Shown here: piece by piece, positions 28,001-36,992 of the stretch
How positions within the stretch are numbered: the stretch's first letter is position 1
Layout of the letters: every line of letters starts with the position of its first letter
Assembly (NCBI GenBank): GCA_029858965.1
Contig: JAOUDZ010000016.1
Span: forward strand, 1-64,000
DNA length: 64,000 nt
DNA from: Cyclobacteriaceae bacterium
GTDB lineage: Bacteria > Bacteroidota > Bacteroidia > Cytophagales > Cyclobacteriaceae
Direction: 5' to 3'
The notes under the pieces: generated by a model
Database searches by the model: none
The model's input: only the letters and a program-made list of their open reading frames with translations
Told to the model about the DNA's origin: nothing
Translations under genes and position numbers: made by a program

Positions 28001-28672
28001 ATGGTAACCAGATATGTAAGATTTACAACATTCTTCGCGTTTTTTGCCTGTAGCATATTTGCTAACAGTCAGGTTCTCACCAAGATAGCAAAACTCAAAT
28101 ACAATGGTGGCGGGGATTGGTATGCTAACAAAACTGCGTTGCCAAATTTAATAGCCTTCTCAAACAAAGAAATCGGAACCAATTTGGATCCTGAAGAGGA
28201 TATCGTGGAGGTTGGAAGCCGTGACATTTTCCTTTATCCATATCTGTATATGACCGGACACGGAAATGTGGTATTCTCTGACACCGAAGCAGCAAACCTT
28301 AGAAAGTATCTGATTGGGGGCGGATTTCTGCATATCGATGACAATTACGGACTCGACAAATTTGTGCGCCTGGAACTAAAGAAGATATTCCCGGAACTTG
28401 AACTCATAGCGCTACCGTTCAATCATCCCATCTACCATCAAAAGTTTGATTTTGAGGATGGTTTACCAAAAATCCATGAACATGATGGCAAGCCTGCACA
28501 AGGTTTCGGACTAATTTATGAAGGAAGGCTGGTGGTTTTCTACTCCTACGAATGCGATCTGGGCAACGGTTGGGAGGATCAGCGCATTCATCATGATCCC
28601 GAAGAAAAACGACTCCAGGCACTCAGGATGGGAGCCAACATTCTTGCATATTGCTTTACAAACTCTTTTTAG
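28001..28672 (+). CDS. DUF4159 domain-containing secreted protein
   Basis: About 223 residues from ATG 28001, which gives the signal peptide VTRYVRFTTFFAFFACSIFA ending near NSQ. The DUF4159 domain follows: KLKYNGGGDWYANKTALPNL, FLYPYLYMTGHGNVVFSD, LRKYLIGGGFLHIDDNYGLD and LALPFNHPIY-like ELIALPFNHPIYHQKFDFED. The domain resembles glutamine-amidotransferase-like folds and often appears beside MoxR/DUF58 envelope genes, but its activity is unknown. The gene lies 13 bases ahead of the haem/VCBS lipoprotein, so the pair is probably co-transcribed. Confidence 0.9.
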   Translation: MVTRYVRFTTFFAFFACSIFANSQVLTKIAKLKYNGGGDWYANKTALPNLIAFSNKEIGTNLDPEEDIVEVGSRDIFLYPYLYMTGHGNVVFSDTEAANLRKYLIGGGFLHIDDNYGLDKFVRLELKKIFPELELIALPFNHPIYHQKFDFEDGLPKIHEHDGKPAQGFGLIYEGRLVVFYSYECDLGNGWEDQRIHHDPEEKRLQALRMGANILAYCFTNSF

Positions 28673-28685
28673 TGAAATACGTCCC

Positions 28686-30167
28686 ATGAAGTCGCATATC
28701 CTGTTGGCCGTAGCGGTTTGTTTCCTTTTCCCTTTTTCTTGTATCAACCAGGCACAAAAAGATGAACAGCTAGCCCAAAAATACTGCGGTAGCTGCCATG
28801 TGTTCCCAGATCCAGGCTTGCTGGACAAAAATACGTGGGAGAAAAGCGTTCTTCCGCAAATGTCTTTTCGAATGGGAATAGAAACCTCATTGCTCTCATC
28901 AATTTCACCAGATGACCAACTTGAAGTTTTGCGTACGATTCCTGGCGAACCGCTGGTAACACCGGAACAATGGGAATCCATAAGAACTTACTACCTTAAG
29001 AATTCACCTGATTCGTTGGGAGCCAGGACCGCGACGATTTCAAACATTGTTGAGCAGTTCACTCCTGAGCCTTATACATCGATTCCTGAAGCACTCACTA
29101 CCTTTATTAAATCTGATACGGGCCACAATAGCATTTATGTAGGAAGCAGGCTAAATAAACTATATCGGCTAAACGAAAAGTTTATGCTTGAGGATTCCTT
29201 TTTGCTAGCCAGCCCACCCTCTTTCATCCGCTTTTCAATAGATGGTGATCCCATTCTATCATTGATGGGCATAATGGACCCCAATGATCAACCAAAAGGG
29301 GAAATAATAGCGCTGCATGAAGCAGACCACACCAAACACCAGCTAATTGACTCCCTGAAAAGACCTGTATATTTTGAAATTGTTGATTTAGATCAAGATG
29401 GACTTGAAGACATGGTGGTATGCGCCTTTGGAAATTATGCTGGAGCGCTAATCGCTTTTAAGAATCTGGGTAATGGTAAGTTCGAAAAGCATACGCTCCA
29501 ATATTTACCAGGCGCCAGAAAAGTTATCATTAGAGATATTGACAATAACGGTATGGCTGACATCTTAGCGTTGATGTCACAAGGTGATGAAAAAATAATC
29601 ACATTGCTCAACCAGGGTAATTTCAAATTCAGGATAAATACAATACTGAGATTCCCGCCTGTATACGGTTCCAGTTATTTTGACGTCGCAGATTTTAATA
29701 GCGATGGGAAGTTCGACATCCTGTATACAAATGGTGACAACGCTGACTATTCCATGATTCTCAAACCATATCATGGTGTGCGCATCTTCTTGAATAATGG
29801 TAATAACGACTTTATAGAATCATGGTTCTACAACATGCACGGTGCTTCCCAAGCGATAGCCCGAGATTTTGACCTCGATGGAGACCTGGATATTGCAGCG
29901 ATTTCCTTCTTTCCGGATTTTAAGAAACATGCAGAACAGGGATTCATATATTTTGAGAACAACGGTACAGAATATGTACCGCAAATAACGGCAATGGCTG
30001 CTACAGGAAGATGGCTCAATTTAGAAGCGGCTGATATTGATCAGGATGGAGATGTTGATATTCTGCTTGGCGCCCTAAACTTTTACAATGGCGTTCCATC
30101 GGAATTAGCACAGCGCTGGAAAGATAAAAACATCTCCATAATCGTAATGAGGAATAAAGAACACTAA
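28686..30167 (+). CDS. lipoprotein with c-type haem motif and FG-GAP/VCBS-like repeats
   Basis: A 493-residue protein from ATG 28686. A lipobox Cys at residue 19 (FPFSC) is followed by the haem-attachment motif CGSCH at residues 34-38 and a candidate axial Met near 59 (VLPQMSF), giving a small cytochrome c-like domain. From about residue 230 several calcium-binding propeller repeats appear: DLDQDGLEDMVV, DIDNNGMADILALMS, DFNSDGKFDILYTNG, DFDLDGDLDIAAISF and DIDQDGDVDILLGA. The combination suggests an electron-transfer domain tied to a beta-propeller surface protein. It follows the DUF4159 gene by 13 bases. The substrate is unknown. Confidence 0.88.
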   Translation: MKSHILLAVAVCFLFPFSCINQAQKDEQLAQKYCGSCHVFPDPGLLDKNTWEKSVLPQMSFRMGIETSLLSSISPDDQLEVLRTIPGEPLVTPEQWESIRTYYLKNSPDSLGARTATISNIVEQFTPEPYTSIPEALTTFIKSDTGHNSIYVGSRLNKLYRLNEKFMLEDSFLLASPPSFIRFSIDGDPILSLMGIMDPNDQPKGEIIALHEADHTKHQLIDSLKRPVYFEIVDLDQDGLEDMVVCAFGNYAGALIAFKNLGNGKFEKHTLQYLPGARKVIIRDIDNNGMADILALMSQGDEKIITLLNQGNFKFRINTILRFPPVYGSSYFDVADFNSDGKFDILYTNGDNADYSMILKPYHGVRIFLNNGNNDFIESWFYNMHGASQAIARDFDLDGDLDIAAISFFPDFKKHAEQGFIYFENNGTEYVPQITAMAATGRWLNLEAADIDQDGDVDILLGALNFYNGVPSELAQRWKDKNISIIVMRNKEH

Positions 30168-30184
30168 AGCAAACATGCAGCAGT

Positions 30185-30436
30185 TCAGAAGGTCGATCTG
30201 AATTCTTTCTCGAGATGTTTATTAAGGTTTTTAAGCCCTCTTAACAGCTTTGTTTTTTCGGCTGGCTTCATGCTGTTGTCATGCTCATAGATCACTTCCA
30301 CGAATAAACTGCGGAGCATATAAACGTAAATTTTTCTACCATCCTTAACACGGGTGCCTAAAGAAACACCTTTCGTCTGGAGGTAGCTCACTTGTTTTTC
30401 CAAGGATAATTGGCTGAAAAAGAAATTGAAGATCAT
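30185..30436 (-). CDS. small conserved-looking protein of unknown function
   Basis: An 83-residue protein with an ATG start and no signal peptide. It is basic and helical (PAEKTKLLRGLKNLNKHLEK). The strand-rich centre GVSLGTRVKDGRKIYVYMLR, then FVEVIYEHDN, could form a small alpha/beta domain. It fills a gap between convergent and same-strand genes without overlapping any, which supports it being real. I recognise no family. It ends 17 bases after the convergent VCBS gene. Confidence 0.65.
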   Translation of the reverse strand: MIFNFFFSQLSLEKQVSYLQTKGVSLGTRVKDGRKIYVYMLRSLFVEVIYEHDNSMKPAEKTKLLRGLKNLNKHLEKEFRSTF

Positions 30437-30568
30437 GGCGTTAGGTTTTTCACTATGCTTTGCGATTTCCAGGCCAAAAGTGAATACCCGTCAAATCAGG
30501 CTGATTTGGGACATTCTACGTTGGAATATTTCCCTAATTGAGAAAATTGTTTCGTTTTAATATCGAAT

Positions 30569-30601
30569 TTGGCAAATTTTATAGTTGCTTGATTTTGCCA
30601 A
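30569..30601. repeat. short inverted repeat in an intergenic gap
   Basis: In the 230-base gap 30437-30666, TTGGCAAA (30569-30576) and TTTGCCAA (30594-30601) form an exact 8-bp inverted repeat with a 17-base spacer. It lies upstream of the minus-strand 83-residue protein gene and downstream of the DUF3298 gene. It could be an operator or a weak hairpin; there is no U-run to make it a terminator. Confidence 0.3.
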
Positions 30602-30666
30602 CTGGACCCGATAAAAGGATATAGGGCTTTTAGAATCCTTTTCTCTAACCTGGCAAAAAGACAATG

Positions 30667-31437
30667 CTACCTTATCCAGTTCACCAGCAATTCATAAGGT
30701 ATCATGACTTCTGTCGGCCCGGCGGCATAAGGCGCGATTTCATAACTGTTGTAATAAAACACAATACCCTCTTTCTTGAACCCATAATTCGTATTGAGTT
30801 GAAACGCGTCATCTGGAAATTCAAACCCGTTGTCATCCAAAGAGGCTGTATCCGGGATAGCCTTTACTTGCCTGAAAACCTTCTCGCCAAGTTTAGTCAG
30901 GGGCTCATAGTATCCAGTCTTAAAAAAAGTGTCAAGCGTGAATGCAGCACCGGTCTTGGGTGATATGTTAATAAAGTAGGTTCCATGACCCCCGTGGGCA
31001 CCACCGGTAAAATACGCTTCCTGCACCGAAAGACTTAACAACGTATCCACTAAAGTCTCCACCTTTACTTCCGCTGCGTAGTACCAGCCTCCAGCTGATT
31101 CGGGTATATCGTTTTTGAAATCCTGATAGGACTGAATGAAAGTATCCCCTGTCTGTTTCATTGTTTTGCCATCGGCCTCAGGATTACCCATGGATACCGT
31201 TGCAGCAATAAGTCGCCTAAGCTTGGCCAGCACTGCAGTATCCAGTCCCGCGAATTCGGGATAAGTAACTTCATAATAGGCACAATGCATTGTATCCGCA
31301 CTGCAACCTCCCGTTGATTCAACCCTGAACTTCTTAACAGCAAAATTGATCTCCGGCCTCTCTTCTTCCGTTGGCGGGTGGCAGCGACAAAAAAAAGCGC
31401 TCAGCGCAAGCAGGAAAATTGGATATCTCATTGGCAT
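30667..31437 (-). CDS. DUF3298 (RsiV-like) lipoprotein
   Basis: A 256-residue predicted lipoprotein (lipobox AFFCRC or FCRCHP, near residue 17-19). The DUF3298 region carries YPEFAGLDTAVLAKLRRLIA, QEAYFTGGAHGGHGTYFINI, SPKTGAAFTLDTFFKTGYYE and the C-terminal FYYNSYEIAPYAAGPTEVMI, with VMIPYELL, which are the family hallmarks. Similar domains occur in the anti-sigma factor RsiV, where they bind lysozyme, but this protein has no transmembrane anti-sigma part. Its start follows the TlpA gene stop by two bases, so the two are co-transcribed. Confidence 0.9.
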   Translation of the reverse strand: MPMRYPIFLLALSAFFCRCHPPTEEERPEINFAVKKFRVESTGGCSADTMHCAYYEVTYPEFAGLDTAVLAKLRRLIAATVSMGNPEADGKTMKQTGDTFIQSYQDFKNDIPESAGGWYYAAEVKVETLVDTLLSLSVQEAYFTGGAHGGHGTYFINISPKTGAAFTLDTFFKTGYYEPLTKLGEKVFRQVKAIPDTASLDDNGFEFPDDAFQLNTNYGFKKEGIVFYYNSYEIAPYAAGPTEVMIPYELLVNWIR

Positions 31438-31439
31438 TC

Positions 31440-32654
31440 CTATTCAGCTAAAACTTCTTCCAACTTCTTTTCAAGGGCCCTGCCGCGAAGGTTTTTGGCT
31501 ATGATCACTCCGTTTGGATCAAGTAAAACCGAGAAAGGAATACCGGTTATATTGTATGACTTCGCAGCAGCGGATTGCCAGTATTTTAGATCGGAAACAT
31601 GCGTCCAGTCAAGGCCATCCTGCTTGATCGCCAACAGCCAATCACTCCTGGACCGGTCCAGCGAAACGCCAAACACGGTAAAACCCTTGTCTTTAAATTT
31701 ATGATAAGCTCTCACCACATTTGGGTTTTCCTGGCGACAAGGACCGCACCACTTGGCCCAGAAGTCAACCAATACGTACTTGCCCCTCATTGATGAAAGT
31801 TTTACAACCTGCCCGGTAGTATCCGGCAATGCTATTTCAGGAGCTGGCTGACCGATCGCTATGGATTTCATGCTCTCGACCATAGCGATGAAAGTCTTGG
31901 CATGATCATAGTCGGGCCACTCCTTTTTCAGCTTTTCGGCTACTGCAAGATAAGTATCAAAATACATGTCGCGGTCCAGCACTGTATTGCTCTGCAGCAA
32001 ATTGATTACACCCAGGGACGGAGGTTCGTTGCGCAGCAATTGCGCAACTTTATCCTGGCTCTTCTTGATTTCCTTCATGTAAGCATCCTGTATCGTAGCC
32101 ATCTTTTCCTGATTTCGCTCCTGCGCTGCGCTGGAGAACTCAGCGTTGAGTTTTGCAATTTCAGGAGATGTCTCAGCTTCCCGCATCAGTATTTGCGCTT
32201 TTCGAATGACATCTATTTCTGGCGATCCTTTTATTTCTGCGAAGCCATTTGGATCATTTCCATCTACATTGATTTCGATATTACTTTTGTAAAGAATAAA
32301 ATCCACAAACTGCCGGCCATAGAAATTAATCTTATAATACCCTGGCTGCGTTACGGTTATGCCCTTGGAAAACGTATAATTGGACTTAAGGGTAATGGTA
32401 TCCTGCCATCCCAAGGCACCGTTCTTTATTTCCTGAATAAGGATTTGGCCTTCCTGTGGAAACCCGACTTTTCCGCTTACTGTAAGCGTCCAACCAGCTC
32501 CACCTGATTCCTCCTTGGTAGAGAACGAACAGGAAAAACAAAACACAAAAAGCAAAAAACAAAATGCTGCTCCTCTATTCACCGACAAACCAACACCGTT
32601 TGCACTATTAAAAAATCTTACCAAACTATTAACCGCACTTTTCAGGATAATCAT
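31440..32654 (-). CDS. TlpA-family thiol-disulfide oxidoreductase lipoprotein
   Basis: A 404-residue protein. The long N-region and hydrophobic segment end in FCFSC, a lipobox-like site. An N-terminal DUF4369-type domain (TVSGKVGFPQEGQILIQEIK, FVDFILYKSNIEINVDG) is followed by a helical linker and a C-terminal AhpC/TlpA thioredoxin domain (PAPEIALPDTTGQVVKLSSM, LVDFWAKWCGPCRQENPNV with catalytic WCGPC near residues 300-304, and the cis-proline in NITGIPFSVLLDPNG). It would reduce or exchange disulfides in the periplasm. Its ATG overlaps the gatB stop by four bases. Confidence 0.94.
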   Translation of the reverse strand: MIILKSAVNSLVRFFNSANGVGLSVNRGAAFCFLLFVFCFSCSFSTKEESGGAGWTLTVSGKVGFPQEGQILIQEIKNGALGWQDTITLKSNYTFSKGITVTQPGYYKINFYGRQFVDFILYKSNIEINVDGNDPNGFAEIKGSPEIDVIRKAQILMREAETSPEIAKLNAEFSSAAQERNQEKMATIQDAYMKEIKKSQDKVAQLLRNEPPSLGVINLLQSNTVLDRDMYFDTYLAVAEKLKKEWPDYDHAKTFIAMVESMKSIAIGQPAPEIALPDTTGQVVKLSSMRGKYVLVDFWAKWCGPCRQENPNVVRAYHKFKDKGFTVFGVSLDRSRSDWLLAIKQDGLDWTHVSDLKYWQSAAAKSYNITGIPFSVLLDPNGVIIAKNLRGRALEKKLEEVLAE

Positions 32655-34108
32655 ACTTCCTCCAGTTTTTTAGTGATGAGTTCATTTGCAACTTTGGGAT
32701 CCGCTTTGCCTTTGCTTCGCTTCATTACCTCCCCCATAAACATACCCACGATACCCTTCTTTCCATTTTTGTATTCTTCTACTTTCAACGGAAATTCTTT
32801 GAGAACCTGCTCAATAATAGGAATAATCGAATCATGATTACTATCCTGAATGACATTCAACTGCTGGGCGACCTCCAACGCTGACTTTGATGGGTTTTTC
32901 AGCAACTCAGGAAAGACCCGTTGCGAAGCAATTGAGAAGCTGATTTTATTCTCGTCCACAAGGTTCATCAATTCCACCAATACAGTGGCAGCAATCGGGA
33001 ACTCATCTGCCGACAACGCAAGCTCATTGAGGTATGATTTCACAGGGCCCATCACCCAGTTGGATGCGGCTTTGTAATTCTTTGTGATTTTGCATACTTC
33101 CTCAAAGTACATTGCGATATCCTTCGAATCGGTGAGCACATGCGCGTCGTATGCCGAGAGTTTATATTCGTGAACATATTTATTGTAGAGGGTACGTGGA
33201 AGCGCCGGCATTGAAGCTTTAACTTCTTCAAGCCATGCATCTGAAATCACCAATGGGCTAAGATCAGGATCAGGAAAATACCGATAATCGTTTAGTTCTT
33301 CTTTTGTCCGCATACTGTAGGTAAGGCCGGTACCAGCGTCGAACGTTCTTGTCTCCGAAGGAATGGTGTTTCCTTTTTCAATCTCTTCAATTTGCCGTTC
33401 AATCTCATGATCAATTGCGCGCTGCACGTTGCGCATCGAGTTCATATTCTTGACTTCCACTTTCTTACCATACTCGGAAGCACCATTCAGCATAACAGAG
33501 ATGTTCGCATCACAGCGCAAGGAACCCTCTTCCATGTTGCCATCACAGATTTCCAGGTATCGAACAAGCTTACGAATTTCCGTCAGGTAAGCGTATGCCT
33601 CATCTGAGTTCTTTATATCCGGCTCGCTTACAATCTCTATTAGCGGTACGCCTGCACGATTAAAATCTACCAGTGTATCAATTTCCTGTGCCAGGTGCAT
33701 AGACTTCCCAGCGTCCTCTTCAATATGTATTCGATGAAGTTCAATATTGCGTTCACCATCCTTGGTATCAATTGTCACATATCCACCAACGCATATCGGC
33801 GTTCGATCCTGCGTAATTTGATATCCTTTGGGAAGATCCGGGTAGAAATAATTCTTCCTGTCAAAAATGTTAAAACGCGTGATGGATGAGTGGCAAGCTA
33901 ACCCAATCTTTATTGCATACTCAACAACCCGTTTGTTCAGACGAGGTAATGTACCCGGATGCGCAAGGGTAATGACACCCACATTGGTATTTGGCAGGCT
34001 GCCATATTCGGTTGAGTCAGCGTTATAGATCTTGCTGCTGGTAAGGAGTTGGGCATGAACTTCCAATCCAATAACAGCGGTGTACTTATCTCTAATTGCC
34101 TTGTTCAT
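32651..34108 (-). CDS. gatB: aspartyl/glutamyl-tRNA amidotransferase subunit B
   Basis: A 485-residue GatB of the GatCAB complex, which converts misacylated Glu-tRNA(Gln) or Asp-tRNA(Asn) to the amide form. Motifs are YTAVIGLEVHAQLLTSSKIY, YAIKIGLACHSSITRFNIFD, RKNYFYPDLPKGYQITQ, LVDFNRAGVPLIEIVSEPD, CDGNMEEGSLRCDANISVM and the C-terminal YqeY-like tail ending VANELITKKLEEV. GatA and GatC are not adjacent. It is followed by the TlpA gene with a four-base overlap. Confidence 0.97.
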   Translation of the reverse strand: MNKAIRDKYTAVIGLEVHAQLLTSSKIYNADSTEYGSLPNTNVGVITLAHPGTLPRLNKRVVEYAIKIGLACHSSITRFNIFDRKNYFYPDLPKGYQITQDRTPICVGGYVTIDTKDGERNIELHRIHIEEDAGKSMHLAQEIDTLVDFNRAGVPLIEIVSEPDIKNSDEAYAYLTEIRKLVRYLEICDGNMEEGSLRCDANISVMLNGASEYGKKVEVKNMNSMRNVQRAIDHEIERQIEEIEKGNTIPSETRTFDAGTGLTYSMRTKEELNDYRYFPDPDLSPLVISDAWLEEVKASMPALPRTLYNKYVHEYKLSAYDAHVLTDSKDIAMYFEEVCKITKNYKAASNWVMGPVKSYLNELALSADEFPIAATVLVELMNLVDENKISFSIASQRVFPELLKNPSKSALEVAQQLNVIQDSNHDSIIPIIEQVLKEFPLKVEEYKNGKKGIVGMFMGEVMKRSKGKADPKVANELITKKLEEV

Positions 34109-34206
34109 ATTTTAATCTTAATCTTAATATCGCCCCAAGCATGACAACACGCCGGTTAAACAACTTGTTCCATGCAGAAACCAGCGGCCTCCCAATAACG
34201 TATTTT

Positions 34207-36825
34207 TTATTTATTTACCAATACCCTGGCTTTCTCAATCACTAAACTCAACCCCTCAAGCTTCTTACCACCGGCTGTGGCAAAGAATGATTGACCTCCG
34301 CCCCCACCGTCTATTTCTCTGGCCAGAAGCTTAACCATATTGCCGGCATGAAACGTATTGGTTTTGGCTAACTTCTCTCCAATCATAACGGCTACCTGAG
34401 GTTTACTATCAACATCAGCAGCCAGAATGAGGACCAGGTCATCAAACTGATTGCGCAAGGCATAGGCAATATTCTTTAGCACATCGGCATTGGGAACCGA
34501 CACCTTTTCGATGATAATACTGCAACCCTTGTCCCTCACTACCTTAGCAGCCAATTGATCTTTTAACAAATTCGCCTGCTCTTGCTGAAACGCCTCTAGC
34601 TTCTTTTCCAGCATATGCTTTTCTTCCAGCAATGATTTCGCAGTTGTTACCAGGTCTTTTGGGTTTTTCAATAATATTTTGATCTGATCAAGCAATGCCA
34701 ATGCTTCACTGACATATCTTTCAGCCTCCTCCGCAGTAATCGCCTCAATTCTTCGGACACCCGCCGCCACGGAACTCTCGGATACAATCTTAAACAGTCC
34801 GATTTGACCAGTAGCCGAAACGTGAGTTCCCCCGCAAAGTTCTACTGAAAATGCAGGATCGAAGGTAATGACACGGACGAATTCTCCGTATTTCTCACCA
34901 AATAGGGCCATAGCCCCCAAACCTTTTGCTTTCTCTATGGGGACATTGCGCTGTTCGTCAAGTGCAATGTTTTCACGGATTTTGCGGTTTACGATTTCTT
35001 CAACCGCAAGAATCTCTTCTGGTGTCATCGCTGCAAAATGGGAGAAATCAAAGCGAAGTATCTTTTCATTCACCAGTGACCCTTTTTGTTCAACGTGCTT
35101 ACCCAGCACCTGGCGCAACGCCGCATGGAGCAAATGTGTAGCCGAATGATTGTCCATGCTCAACTGGCGTTTCTGTTGATCCACGGTGGCTTTGAACAAC
35201 GCGCTTAAATTCAATGGAAGCTTGTCTGCGAAGTGAACGATCAATTCATTTTCTTTCCTGGTATCGGTGATACGAATTTTTTCGTTCACGGTCTCAATAA
35301 AACCCGTATCCCCCACCTGACCACCACTCTCAGCGTAAAATGGCGTACGGTCAAAAACAAGTTGAAACAAATCTTTATTCTTTTGTTTGACAGTACGGTA
35401 CTTAATGATGCTTACCACTGCCTCCAATGCATCGTAACCAATAAACTCGGTCTTTTTATCTGCGCCCACTAAAACCCAGTCACCTGTTTCTTTTGACGCA
35501 TCAGCTTTAGAGCGGTTCTTCTGTTTTTCCATCTCGATTTGAAACCCTTCCTCATCAATTGAGAACCCCCGTTCGCGGGCAATCAGCGACGTCAGATCTA
35601 ATGGGAACCCAAAGGTATCATAGAGTTCAAAAGCTTGTGCACCACTCACAGTACCATTTACCAATTCTGATTCAATGATTTCAATTCGCTTCAAGCCCTT
35701 TTCCAATGTTTTCAAGAATGAAGTCTCCTCCTCAAAAATGACCTTTCCCACATAGTCTTTCTGTGATTCAAGTTCCCCAAAAACATACTTCATCTGATTT
35801 GCCAGCACCGGTACCAGTTTGTGCAGGAAGGGCTCTTTGAAATTCAAAAAGGTATATCCGTAACGGACTGCCCTGCGCAATATTCTCCGTATCACATAGC
35901 CGGCTCCCGTATTGGATGGCAATTGCCCGTCGGTGATGGCAAACGAAACAGCCCTAACATGGTCCGCCATTACACGCATGGCAATGTCTGTTTCCTCGGC
36001 ATGCTTGTATTTCACGTCCGCAGCGTCGCCGATGAATTCAAGCAATGGTGTGAATACATCCGTATCATAGTTTGATGTCTTTTGCTGGATAGCCATACAC
36101 AACCGCTCGAAGCCCATTCCCGTATCAACATGCTGTGCAGGCAGTTTCTCAAGAGAACCATCTGCTTTTCGATTGAACTCCATGAAAACAAGATTCCAAA
36201 TTTCAATAACCTGCGGATGACTTTTGTTTACTAATTCCTTGCCCGGAAGCTTCTCGATTTCTTTTTCGGAACGCAAATCAATATGTATTTCAGAACAGGG
36301 ACCGCAGGGACCGGTTTCACCCATCTCCCAGAAATTGTCTTTTTTTAGACCATATAGTATACGGTCTTCTCGAATGACGCTTTTCCAACAATTAAATGCA
36401 TCCATATCTACCGCCAGCTTATCACCATCATCACCGCCAAAAACGGTTACGTACAACCGGTCTTTCGGAAGCCTGTATTCTTCAGTGAGCAGTTCCCAGG
36501 CCCACGCAATAGCTTCTTTCTTGAAATAATCTCCAAAAGACCAGTTGCCCAACATTTCGAACATAGTATGATGGTAGGTGTCAATCCCGACTTCCTCCAA
36601 ATCATTGTGTTTTCCACTAACGCGGAGGCATTTCTGGGTATCCGCAATCCTGGAACTACGCGGTGTTGCATTGCCAAGGAAGTAGTCCTTGAACTGAACC
36701 ATTCCTGAGTTGGTGAACAGCAATGAAGGGTCATTTTTAAGCACAAGTGGCGCTGAAGGCACAATTGTGTGCCCTTTACTGGCAAAAAAATCTAAAAACT
36801 TCTGTCTGATTGTCGCAGCATCCAT
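34207..36825 (-). CDS. alaS: alanyl-tRNA synthetase
   Basis: An 872-residue class II synthetase of normal length. The aminoacylation core shows HTIVPSAPLVLKNDPSLLFT, FKDYFLGNATPRSSRIADTQ, DLEEVGIDTYHHTMFEMLGN and AGYVIRRILRRAVRYG. The editing domain has the HxxxH zinc pair in NHSATHLLHAALRQVLGKHV and the second zinc motif in VELCGGTHVSATGQIGLFKI. The C-Ala/DHHA1 domain ends with EIDGGGGGQSFFATAGGKK. Upstream, the divergent M23 operon shares a 167-base control region. Confidence 0.98.
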   Translation of the reverse strand: MDAATIRQKFLDFFASKGHTIVPSAPLVLKNDPSLLFTNSGMVQFKDYFLGNATPRSSRIADTQKCLRVSGKHNDLEEVGIDTYHHTMFEMLGNWSFGDYFKKEAIAWAWELLTEEYRLPKDRLYVTVFGGDDGDKLAVDMDAFNCWKSVIREDRILYGLKKDNFWEMGETGPCGPCSEIHIDLRSEKEIEKLPGKELVNKSHPQVIEIWNLVFMEFNRKADGSLEKLPAQHVDTGMGFERLCMAIQQKTSNYDTDVFTPLLEFIGDAADVKYKHAEETDIAMRVMADHVRAVSFAITDGQLPSNTGAGYVIRRILRRAVRYGYTFLNFKEPFLHKLVPVLANQMKYVFGELESQKDYVGKVIFEEETSFLKTLEKGLKRIEIIESELVNGTVSGAQAFELYDTFGFPLDLTSLIARERGFSIDEEGFQIEMEKQKNRSKADASKETGDWVLVGADKKTEFIGYDALEAVVSIIKYRTVKQKNKDLFQLVFDRTPFYAESGGQVGDTGFIETVNEKIRITDTRKENELIVHFADKLPLNLSALFKATVDQQKRQLSMDNHSATHLLHAALRQVLGKHVEQKGSLVNEKILRFDFSHFAAMTPEEILAVEEIVNRKIRENIALDEQRNVPIEKAKGLGAMALFGEKYGEFVRVITFDPAFSVELCGGTHVSATGQIGLFKIVSESSVAAGVRRIEAITAEEAERYVSEALALLDQIKILLKNPKDLVTTAKSLLEEKHMLEKKLEAFQQEQANLLKDQLAAKVVRDKGCSIIIEKVSVPNADVLKNIAYALRNQFDDLVLILAADVDSKPQVAVMIGEKLAKTNTFHAGNMVKLLAREIDGGGGGQSFFATAGGKKLEGLSLVIEKARVLVNK

Positions 36826-36846
36826 TCCCTATATGTGGTTTAAAGC

Positions 36847-36874
36847 TTGTGCGTTATGATTTTTATTATATTTG
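36847..36874 (+). promoter_or_regulatory. candidate promoter of the M23 endopeptidase operon
   Basis: A perfect TATATTTG -7 element (36867-36874) is preceded by TTG (36847-36849) at a 17-base spacing, slightly shorter than the usual 19-20. The leader to the ATG at 36993 would be about 110 bases, long for this genome. Confidence 0.4.
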
Positions 36875-36992
36875 CGCGCCTACAAGATATGGCAAGCCAC
36901 AAAATTAACCGCTGATGACAGAGTATATGCAGGTATCGAAGATTTTTTTATGGCTTAGTTAACATCAACAATACTCAGAATCTGCGGTCCGA

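Noticed and set aside
30569-30590. Sigma-54-type promoter TTGGCA...TTGC
   Set aside because: The distance between the GG and GC elements is 14 bases instead of the required 10, and no enhancer-binding regulator is near.
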